DNA of 64,000 nucleotides from Azolla caroliniana. Its lineage: Eukaryota > Polypodiophyta. A program made the translations under genes and the position numbers. Shown piece by piece: positions 56,328 through 64,000 of the stretch (position 1 is the stretch's first letter; each line of letters begins with the position of its first letter). The stretch covers positions 806,001-870,000 of the forward strand of contig JBHGNT010000013.1 of NCBI GenBank assembly GCA_043228905.1, in the 5' to 3' direction. The notes below the pieces were generated by a model. The model did no database searches and had not been told where the DNA came from. It saw only the letters and a program-made list of their open reading frames with translations.

Positions 56328-58239
56328 TATCATCTTCATGGAGGACAAGACACTCGCCGACTGGGAGTCGGAGAAGAAGATGAAGAGCTCCAAGTCGACC
56401 GGTGAGGATCAACTCTACGAGGAGCAGTCCCAACCGGCAAGGGACCGGTTAGCACTCGAGGATCCGGCCGAAGGCGGTGAAGAAACAGAACTGGCCGAGG
56501 AAGATGAAACTGATACCGGAACCGGCCCCGATCCCGAAATGGATTCGGATGAAGAGGAAACGGAGGAGCCGGTTACCGAAGCTCCGGAACGGAGATATCC
56601 TCTAAGAGAGAGAAGGGCCCCCCGGAGATTTCCGGAACCAGAGCACGTGCTGCTAACCGACGAGGGGGAGCCGGAGAGCTTTGAAGAAGCAAAGCATGAC
56701 ACCCAGAGCCGCAGGTGGTTGAGTGCCATGCAGGACGAGATGGATTCCCTGCATGAGAACCACACATATGAACTTGTGGAGTTGCCGAAAGGAAAGCGGG
56801 CACTTCGAAACAAGTGGGTGTTCACGCTGAAACCGGGAGATGCCGGAAAACCCCCGAGATACAAAGCCAGGATCGTGGTGAAGGGGTTCCAGCAGAAGAA
56901 GGGCGTCGACTTCGACGAGATATTTGCCCCGGTAGTGAAGATGACCTCCATCCGGACGGTGCTGAGCATAGCGGCAAGCATGGACCTCGAGGTAGAACAG
57001 ATGGACGTGAAGACGGCATTCCTTCACGGTGACCTCGAAGAAGAGATCTACATGCAGCAACCGGAAGGATTCGAGAAGAAAGGGAAGGAGCACCTGGTAT
57101 GCCGGTTGAAGAAGAGCCTTTACGGACTGAAGCAGGCTCCCCGGCAATGGTACCGGAAGTTCGATTCTTTCATGACCGACGAAGGGTACCACAAAACGCA
57201 GTCCGATCACTGCGTGTTTGTGAAGAAGTTCGAAGGAGGAGACTTTCTAATACTCCTCCTGTACGTGGACGACATGTTGATCGTCGGACGGGACCAGGTC
57301 AAGATACGGATGTTGAAGAAAGCGCTTCACCGAACTTTCTCAATGAAGGACCTGGGTTCGGCGAGGCAAATACTAGGGATGCACATCATCCGGGACCGGA
57401 AGAAGAAGCAATTGTGGCTGTCACAGGAGAAGTACGTGACAAAGGTGCTTCACCGGTTCAACATGTCGGAAGCAAGACCGGTCGGATCGACCCTCCCGGC
57501 AAACTGCAAGCTGTCCAGCAAGCAAAGCCCCAAGACAAAGGCTGAGAAGGAGGACATGATGAAAGTGCCATATGCCTCTGCCGTCGGAAGCATGATGTAC
57601 GCAATGGTGTGTACAAGACCGGACATTGGATATGCAGTCGGAGTGGTGAGCCGGTACATGAGCAATCCCGGCAAAGAGCACTGGAACGCGGCCAAGTGGA
57701 TACTCCGATACCTGAAGGGCACGGCAAACGTGTGCCTTCGATTCGGCTCCGGTAAGCCCGAACTTGACGGCTTTACGGATTCGGATATGTCGGCTGATGC
57801 AGATACCAGCCGATCCACATCAGGGTATGTGATGACGTATGCAGGGGGAGCTGTTTCATGGCAGTCGAGGCTGCAGAAGACGGTTGCGTTGTCAACCACG
57901 GAGGCGGAGTACATGGCGGCTGTTGAAGCCGGCAAGGAAATAATATGGATGAAGGACTTCATTGGAGAGCTCGGTATCCGGCAGGAGGAGTACCGACTCT
58001 ACTGCGACAGTCAGAGTGCCATCCACCTTGCGAAGAACGCGGCCTATCACTCCCGGACGAAGCACATCCAGCGAAGATATCACTGGATCCAGGAAAGGAT
58101 AGAAGACAAGGAGTTCGTGCTGACGAAGGTCCACACGGACGAGAACGGGTCGGATATGCTGACCAAGGTGCTCACACCCGACAAGCTGGAAGCATGCCGG
58201 AAGAGGATCGGATTGGAGAGACACCCCATGCCGAAGTGA
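56314..58239 (+). CDS. Copia RT-RNase H polyprotein, 3' part
   Basis: Picks up in the next frame right after the frameshift (SRDIIFMEDKTLADWE) and runs to TGA at 58239. An acidic linker (about 56400-56590) is followed by RT: KWVFTLKPGD, VKTAFLHGDLEEEIYMQQPE, YGLKQAPRQWYRKF and the catalytic LLYVDDMLIVGRD near 57260. RNase H follows with SGYVMTYAGGAVSWQSR, ALSTTEAEYMAAVEAGKEI and HIQRRYHWI. No stop inside. The frame is already open from 56266, before the junction. Confidence 0.93.
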   Translation, partial: SRSRDIIFMEDKTLADWESEKKMKSSKSTGEDQLYEEQSQPARDRLALEDPAEGGEETELAEEDETDTGTGPDPEMDSDEEETEEPVTEAPERRYPLRERRAPRRFPEPEHVLLTDEGEPESFEEAKHDTQSRRWLSAMQDEMDSLHENHTYELVELPKGKRALRNKWVFTLKPGDAGKPPRYKARIVVKGFQQKKGVDFDEIFAPVVKMTSIRTVLSIAASMDLEVEQMDVKTAFLHGDLEEEIYMQQPEGFEKKGKEHLVCRLKKSLYGLKQAPRQWYRKFDSFMTDEGYHKTQSDHCVFVKKFEGGDFLILLLYVDDMLIVGRDQVKIRMLKKALHRTFSMKDLGSARQILGMHIIRDRKKKQLWLSQEKYVTKVLHRFNMSEARPVGSTLPANCKLSSKQSPKTKAEKEDMMKVPYASAVGSMMYAMVCTRPDIGYAVGVVSRYMSNPGKEHWNAAKWILRYLKGTANVCLRFGSGKPELDGFTDSDMSADADTSRSTSGYVMTYAGGAVSWQSRLQKTVALSTTEAEYMAAVEAGKEIIWMKDFIGELGIRQEEYRLYCDSQSAIHLAKNAAYHSRTKHIQRRYHWIQERIEDKEFVLTKVHTDENGSDMLTKVLTPDKLEACRKRIGLERHPMPK

Positions 58240-58249
58240 AGGGGGAGTT
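58240..58249 (+). promoter_or_regulatory. Polypurine tract of the young copia
   Basis: AGGGGGAGTT immediately before the 3' LTR start at 58250; primes plus-strand synthesis in this element class. Confidence 0.85.
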
Positions 58250-58860
58250 TGTTGGGACTACGGTCCCTTCGGATGGGATGGTCGGATGTCGGAGATGAAT
58301 GACGACAAGCCCGGTTGCGGTTTTCGGAACCGGATGATGAAGACCCCGGCTTCGGAGCCGGATGACGAATGTACCCGGAGGAAGAGATCCGGATGCGGGG
58401 ACATATCCGTGAATATGTTTGCCAAGGGCCCTTGAGGCTATAGTTGTAAATAGCCCCAAAGTCATATGTGTATAAATATGACTTAGGGCAAACAGTTTTA
58501 AAGTTGCTACTCATTTTTCTGTTTTTCCACTCAAGAGGAGTGAAGAGAGAGCAGCCGTGAGAGAGAGATAGAGCGTGAGAGAGGAAGAGGTCGACGCCTC
58601 TGTGTAATTCCGCCGCCTGTGGCGAGGACAGCGAGCTCAAGGTCGTCGCCTTGCAGCTCGCCATTGTATATTTCTCTGTGCATAGTTTTGGTTCGGAGTC
58701 TTGTACTCCCGTGGTTTTTCCCGTACAGGGTTTTCCACGTTAAATCGTGTGTCCACTTATTTACTTTTGCATTTCCCATTTTCTGCAACAACGATTTGTG
58801 TGTTTCCTTGGTTGTGGCCGAGAGGTGAAGTTTGGAAAGTGTCGATTATTTTTTCCATCA
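58250..58860 (+). repeat. 3' LTR of the young copia
   Basis: 611 bp, one substitution relative to the 5' LTR (58611). TATA box at 58471-58478. Followed by TGATC, the second target duplication copy. Confidence 0.97.
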
Positions 58861-59140
58861 TGATCTTGGAGCGCCTTGGTGCTTCTATGCTCCTGGGTTC
58901 GCGAAAGTAAAGGGTCTCCACGCGCAGTGGTTTTTCTCTGTGCATTCTGGCACCTTTTTCGAGTGTGTGCACGTCGTGTACTAAAATAGCATTATGTCCT
59001 GTGGTGGCGCTTAAATGCCCACTTGATACCTTTTCGCTCCTCACTCTTTCGTCCATTCATACCTCGCTTCTGCATGATTACTTCGCTTTTCTTTTCTTTT
59101 CTTTTTTTCTCTCTTTAACAACTTTTAATGTGGTGTGAGG
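58861..59140 (-). other. 3' flank of the gypsy pol, purine-rich
   Basis: On the minus strand, after the end of gypsy pol, there is a polypurine run (AAAGAGAGAAAAAAAGAAAA near 59100-59120) and then unassigned sequence up to the copia insertion. It could be a PPT followed by LTR, or a spacer before the ORF at 53.4 kb. Confidence 0.4.
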
Positions 59141-60184
59141 TTAGTTGTCCGTTGGTCCTATCGGACCCTTACCGGCCTCATTACGGTTACCGGCCTCATT
59201 CTCCCCTATTACCGGCTTGCCGTCTCCTCCTTCTTGGTGGTTGCCGTTCCCCTCACAGGTTGTCGTTTCCTCACCGGTGTCGGTCCTTTGTTCAAATGGG
59301 TTCTTAGGCATCGGTCCTCTATATGGCTTCAATCAGAATCCGTTGACCCATTTGCCTAGCACTTCGCTGGCAAGTGTCCCTAACTGGTAGGACCCATTAT
59401 ACTCACGTGTCAACCAATACGGGCCGGTCCATCTAAACCGTAGTTTTCCCGGCACCTTGCCCATCCGAGTCTGAATTACTAACACCGGCTTGCCGATTGC
59501 GAACATTTTTTCATTTCCTTTCCTGTGCTAGTCGACAAATGCTTTCCGTCGTCGTTGTTCCAATTCTAAGTGCAGGATGCTTGCCAGTCGTTGTTCATCG
59601 AGTTCACACAGCATTGTTAACCGTATTGCCTCCGACTCCTTCTCGTTCAGCCGTTCCCGTAGCTGGATCCATAAGCTGGGTACTTGGAATACCACCGGCA
59701 TTACCGCCTCTAGTCCGAACGCTAACCGGAACGGTGTTGTTCGGATGCTCGTTTTATATGCCGTCCGGTATGCCCAAAGCGCGCTATGTAGCTTGGTATC
59801 CCAATCCGTTCGGTTTTCATTGAAGATCTTCCGGAGGATATTCTGGAGCGTTTTGTTCGTCGATTCCGCTAACCCGTTTGCTTGCGGATAGTATGGTGTG
59901 CTCCGTTTATGGACAACAGCATAGAATGTCGTCAGACTTTCAACTACTTGGCCGAGAAAGTGCCCCCCTTGGTCGCTTATTAATTCGATTGGGCATCCGT
60001 AACGGCACCAGATGTACTCGTATAGAAATTTCGTCGTTGACGCAGCGGTGTTGTCTCTTAAGGCTTTGGCCTCCACCCATTTCGTGCAATAATCCGTCGC
60101 GACGATGATGTACCAATTACCCGTTCTCATTGCCAGTGGTTTGAACGGTTCAACAAAGTCCAGCCCCCACTTCTGGAATGGCTC
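59141..60184 (-). pseudogene. Gypsy integrase core and C-terminus
   Basis: Minus strand, continuing the RT frame after a TAG near 60207. PFQKWGLDFVEPF, then VATDYCTKWVEAKAL (Asp), LISDQGGHFLGQV (Asp) and YPQANGLAESTNKTLQ (Glu) give the complete catalytic triad. Two further stops, near 59528 and about 59345, interrupt the tail, which has the RFRWTGPYWLTREYNG block typical of gypsy integrase ends and closes with a Gly/Asn/Glu-rich stretch. Confidence 0.88.
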
Positions 60185-60199
60185 GAGTGGTAGTACCGG

Positions 60200-61957
60200 C
60201 TAGTGTGGCATACAAGCCTGCTCCGTTGGCTGGCCCATTCGCTGGCATAGGTCACATTCTTTTGCGTACCGTACCGCATCTCTTAATGTCATTGGCCACC
60301 ATAGGCCACTTTGCCATATTTTCCTGGCCGTCGCATCTCCGGCATAGTGACCTCCGGCAACTCCGCAGTGGGCTTCCCTCAGTATAAGGTCCTTTTCATC
60401 GTTGCGCACAGCCCGTCTCCATATGCCGTTCGCGCCCTTGTGGTAAAGTGTGTCTTGCAGTAAGCAGAAATGTCGGCTTTGCACCGCCAGGCGTTTCCGT
60501 TCGTCCCGGTTCATCTCTTTCGGAGGCAGTCCTGTGCTCAGAAACTGGTGCATGTTTGTGAGCCACTTGTCTTCCTGTGCCACCGTCTCATCTGCTGCCG
60601 TTTCCGTAGTGACTCGAAACAGCTCTGCATCTGGAAACTCGTCCGCTACTCCGTCACCCGTCTCTCCGGACTCTAATCGGCTTAAGTAATCCGCTACAGC
60701 ATGCTGTATCCCGGGTCGGTGGAATATTTCGAACTCGAATTCCTGTAACAATAAGGTCCACCGGGCCAACTTACCGGTGAGTGACGCTTTGGACACCAGG
60801 TAAAGGAGTGCCGAATGATCTACATGGAAGGAAAACTTCCTTCCCAATAAATAATGCCGAAACCTTGTCACACTGTAGATCATCCCTAGAGCTTCCCGTT
60901 CCGTGGTAGAGTAGTTCCGTTCCGCTTGGGATAGCTTTCGGCTGGCATAGTACACTGGCCGGTACCACTTTGGCTCTGTGAGGTGCATTAATACGCTTCT
61001 GATTGCGATGTCGGAGGCGTCCACGAATACATGAAATTCTTTACTCCAATCCAGAGGCTGCACTACCGGTGCTTGCGACAATAGTACCTTGAGGGCCCTA
61101 TACGCCCTATCCTCGGTGTCGGTCCACTGGAATGGTGTCCGATGCACGGCGGCATGCAACGGTGTAGCCAGGTCGGACAAGTATAGGAGCATCCTGCTGT
61201 GCCACCGGATCTGGCCTAAGAACCAGCTCAATGCCTTTGTCGTTGCCGACGCCGGTGCTTCTAATATGGCTTTCACTTTGTCTGGGTCGACTACAATACC
61301 TTCCTGGCTCACAATATGTCCTAATAAGGTTCCACTGGACACGCCAAATACACACTTTGCCGGATTCAAGCTTAACCGGTACGCTCTACACTTTTCTAGA
61401 CAAAGACGGAGGTGCTGAAAATGGTCCTCCTCCTGGCTATAGACGGCGAAATCGTCAAGGAAAACCTGCATAAAAGCCGGGATATATTCACCAAAGATTT
61501 CCATGATGATTCGTTGAAATGTGGCCGGTGCTGTTTTGAGTCCGAACATCATCACCACGGCCACAAACACCCCCCATTCGGTGACGAAAGCCGTTTTCTC
61601 TTGGTCGTCAGGGTGCATCCGGATCTGATTATACCCGCTGAATCCGTCTAGAAAGCTATAGACATCATGGCCAGCGACGGCATCCAACACTCCATCTGTA
61701 AACGGGAGTGGAAATGCATCTGTTACCGTAGCCGCATCCGTTACCGTAGCCGCATTAAGTTTCCGGTAGTCCACACAAACTCGAATTTTTCCGTTCTTCT
61801 TTGGTACGACTACGATCGGGCTCAGCCATGTCGCTTTCTTTACTGGACGGATAAAGCCAACTCTTAGAAGTTTGTCGATTTCCTCCTTGACTTTGGCGGC
61901 ATAATTGGGATTCATCCGGTACCGTCTTTGTGCCACTGGTTTTGCATCCTTGCTCAA
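60200..61957 (-). pseudogene. Gypsy reverse transcriptase, RNase H and integrase zinc finger
   Basis: 585 open codons. RT: RYRMNPNYAAKVKEEIDKLL, WLSPIVVVPKKNGKIRVCVD, VYSFLDGFSGYNQIRM, FGLKTAPATFQ and catalytic MQVFLDDFAVYSQ (FLDD). RNase H: FHVFVDASDIAIRSVLMHL, YSTTEREALGMIYSV, FSFHVDHSALLYLV, HAVADYLSRLE. The HHCC finger (HCGVAGGHYAG ... CDLCQRMG) is at the end. A short in-frame duplication (TVTDAATVTDAFPLPF, about 61720-61755) widens the region after motif 2. Bounded by TAG stops on both sides, so the polyprotein is broken. Confidence 0.92.
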
Positions 61958-61963
61958 GTGAAC

Positions 61964-62162
61964 CTAATGCTGGTATAACTGAGGGTCGAGTCCTTGCATG
62001 TCTTCGTATGACCAGGCGAACACATTGCGAAATTCCGTAAGAAGTGTGATCATCGCCGTTTTGTCTTCAGACTTCATCTCCTTGGCGATGTGCACCGGTT
62101 TTGCTTCGTCCGTGGTCCCTAGGTTCACCTCTTCAAGTTGCTGTGAAACGGCCATTTCCCGT
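61964..62162 (-). pseudogene. Gypsy pre-RT segment
   Basis: Minus strand from the solo LTR insertion point: MAVSQQLEEVNLGTTDEAKP, then VFAWSYEDMQGLDPQLYQH and a TAG at about 61964-61966, after which RT continues in the same frame. The FAWSYEDMQGLDP block is the standard pre-RT motif of plant gypsy pol. Confidence 0.85.
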
Positions 62163-62702
62163 TGTCGCGTAGTTACGCGCGTGCGTGTAGAAGGGGTGAG
62201 ACCACAGGGGTCTTGGACTAGGGAGTGGAGGAGAAAGAATAGGACATGATATGGAGGCTTAGCTCAAGAGGAGAAGAGGAAAGAATAAGACCACGACATA
62301 GAAGGAGAGATCGGCGGAGGCAAGATGTTCAACAAGTTATGTTAAAACAACGAATGGTTACAACAATGGTGGCTGCCATGGCCGCACTAAAAATGACTAT
62401 CTGCAAACCCTCAAGGAAAACCCAAGAAGAAAGACTAACCGAAACCCTAACCCTAAAACGAAATGGGAAGAAGGAGAACCCTAGACTAAGTGGTATACCT
62501 TACTCACACAAAATAGGCAACCCTTCATAAGTGACCCCTCCCTTCCTTTTATAGTCCAAGGAGGGAGGGACCTTACAATGTGGGATAAAATTTCCCCTCT
62601 CTTTCTATACACCATATCCTAGTTTACATGTGCACATGTAGCACACCACCGACTTGGCCTCCCCACCCCGGTTTCCGCCTATGGACGAAATTCTTCACGA
62701 CA
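62163..62702 (-). mobile_element. Solo gypsy LTR inserted in gypsy pol
   Basis: 540 bp. On the minus strand it starts TGTCGTGAAGAATTTC and ends GTAACTACGCGACA, and it is flanked by CCGT on both sides (62159-62162 and 62703-62706), a 4-bp target duplication. Minus-strand TATA box at 62546-62553. Contains GAAACCCTAACCCTAAAACG telo-like motifs near 62440. Related to the LTRs at 33.1-33.8 and 38.2-38.8 kb. No internal retroelement sequence is left, so it arose by LTR-LTR recombination. The pol frame continues exactly across it. Confidence 0.93.
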
Positions 62703-64000
62703 CCGTTCCAACGCTTCCTGCGCCAACCGTAACTCCCGGATTGCGTCTTCATCCGGTTCTGCTTCAGCCTCTTCCGACTGCGGTAAGTATGGTGCTACTG
62801 CTTCAGCAATGTCAATCTCGAAGAGGGGTATGATCTTCGGGTTTTCCTGCAAGTAATGAGCTTCTTCTTCGTTAGCTAATCCTTCTAGCATGTTGCGCAC
62901 TCTGCATACAACGGTGTACATTCCTTGCCAGTGCTCGTCCTTGGCTGTGTTGGTACCCGTACCTTGGCTTTTCCTCGCCGGAAGGTAATTATATTTTTCC
63001 TCCAATTCTGTTTGATATGTGTCGTTTTTAACCACGGCCGCCCTAGTAATAGCGGGTATGCACCTTGTGCCTGTAATTGTAGCACTACTGTCGAGATATG
63101 AAATGTATGACCGCCCACAGTGACTTCTAATTTCCGTATTAATTCTGTCGGCCGCACTGAGCTTGTATCGGCCATCCGTAACCAGAACGGACACGGCTCC
63201 CACTCATGGATTCCCAGGGCATCACACGTCCAGAGGCTTATTACATTCACCTCGGAGCCTCCGTCTCTAACTATGCCGGGGAGTTCTTTCCCTTTTACAA
63301 TGGCGGTGATAACCGGACTGTTGGTGTCCACCACAGTTGGTCCTTCCTCTGGGTTCGAGAAGAGTATTGGTGCTGGTGATGATTCTCCTGCCGTCATGGC
63401 CGTCTTCAGTCCTTCCGTGAATCTTGGCACGAGCTGTAGGAGTCTTCCTAGTGGCAGCGTAATCTGGCATTCTTGCAACGCCTGCCATATCTCGTTCTCG
63501 GAGTGACTGCCGCCGGCAAGCCCTACGGTGTTCTCCTTTTGCCGTTGTAAGTCTGTGACATTCTGCTCGTTTGCTTTCTTTACCCATTCTGTCGCTTGCT
63601 TCTGGATGGTCTCCTGTGTCTCCCATTCCTTGACCATGCCCTTCGACCTTGTGGTCACCTGCTGCAAATCTGCCACCTCAGGGACTACCATATTTACTGT
63701 CGGTCGTCTTTCATAGCTCTTCACCGGGCATTGATTACTATAATGGCCTTCCTGTCGGCAGTAGTAGCAGTAGGCTTTCCGGGTATTGCTGGATTCGGCA
63801 TTGTCTGTTGTACCCGAGGCCGGTCCTGTGGTAAGCGCGGGGTTTTGGGCCGGTTGGCTGCTTGAAGCTCCTTGTTCCGAATCCCGTGGGTAGCCGCCTT
63901 TTTTGAAATGCCGTTTTTTGTTATAGTTCTTCTTATTGCGGTACTCTTGACGAGGTTGCTCGTTATATCAGCCATATTCCTCTCGTTGCTGACGATACCC
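62703..64000 (-). pseudogene. Gypsy gag end and protease (element runs off the window)
   Basis: Minus strand. A frame with one TGA near 63970 leads to a zinc knuckle CYYCRQEGHYSNQC (C-x2-C-x4-H-x4-C, about 63700-63762), then a linker with ITLPLGRLLQLVPRF. The protease has ELPGIVRDGGSEVNVISLWT, where an Asp-Gly-Gly occupies the catalytic position, then PFWLRMADTSSVRPTELIRK and YPLLLGRPWLKTTHIKQNW. The protease frame stops at 62885. A frameshift near 62950 moves to the frame that encodes the acidic linker (LPQSEEAEAEPDEDAIRE) up to the solo LTR. The 5' part of gag and the 5' LTR lie beyond the window. Confidence 0.85.

Larger units (their letters stand above)
53524..58860 (+). mobile_element. 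Young Ty1/copia LTR retrotransposon
   Basis: LTRs 53524-54134 and 58250-58860 are both 611 bp, start TGTTGGGACT, end TTTTTTCCATCA, and differ by one base (T at 53885, C at 58611). The target duplication is TGATC (53519-53523 and 58861-58865). PBS and PPT are in place and the domain order gag-protease-integrase-RT-RNase H is complete. The only defect I see is a one-base frameshift near 56314. This is the most recent full-length insertion in the window. Confidence 0.97.

Overview
The window is nuclear DNA of a plant-type (streptophyte) genome. The evidence is spliced genes with GT..AG introns, plant-style Ty1/copia and Ty3/gypsy elements, L1-type LINEs with a zf-RVT tail, copia LTRs followed by the initiator-Met primer site TGGTATCAGAGC, telo-box motifs and long (GA)n and (CA)n microsatellites. 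I cannot name the species from sequence alone. I see no convincing host single-copy gene. Almost everything is mobile DNA, much of it nested.

Layout. 1-5.1 kb is AT-rich non-coding sequence. 5.15-7.29 kb is a 5'-truncated LINE on the minus strand. 7.3-12.5 kb is low-complexity DNA with an inverted pair of an unnamed repeat (8.19-8.95 kb) and a gypsy-like LTR/gag scrap (8.95-9.74 kb). 12.85-15.13 kb is a second LINE, inserted in the (GA)n tract of another copy of that repeat. 15.55-18.37 kb is a decayed gypsy gag-protease-RT fragment (minus), followed by part of its LTR.

The main discovery is at 18835-32809: a DNA transposon of about 14 kb bounded by 15-bp terminal inverted repeats (CCAGTGTTGGGCAAA). 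It carries two large convergent spliced genes. One (plus, six exons, 21992-26493) encodes a 922-residue protein with a basic Thr-Pro/Lys N-terminus, a coiled coil, a RING-H2 finger, five 17-residue acidic repeats and a basic C-terminus. The other (minus, three exons, 31342-27414) encodes an 813-residue DDE-type transposase. A possible third small gene lies between their 3' ends. Each large gene has one intron of about 1.39 kb filled with TTAGTACT-rich minisatellite. All splice junctions of the two large genes keep one reading frame.

33-64 kb is a stack of LTR retrotransposons. It holds an old copia (34.0-37.6 kb, plus), LTR fragments of a gypsy family (33.1-33.8 and 38.2-38.8 kb), a gypsy integrase scrap (38.9-39.8 kb), and a copia pol (minus) split in two by a gypsy element with both LTRs (41135-49207). 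After that come a retroelement-associated ORF of unknown role (52.1-53.4 kb, minus), a very young copia with nearly identical LTRs (53524-58860), and a decayed gypsy gag-pol (59.1-64.0 kb, minus) that contains a solo LTR (62163-62702). Removing the gypsy at 41-49 kb or the solo LTR, together with one 4-bp target duplication, rejoins the interrupted frame exactly. In both cases the duplication reads ACGG in the element's own orientation. By eye, base composition changes from AT-rich in the first 33 kb to GC-richer after about 50 kb, which follows the elements that fill each part.
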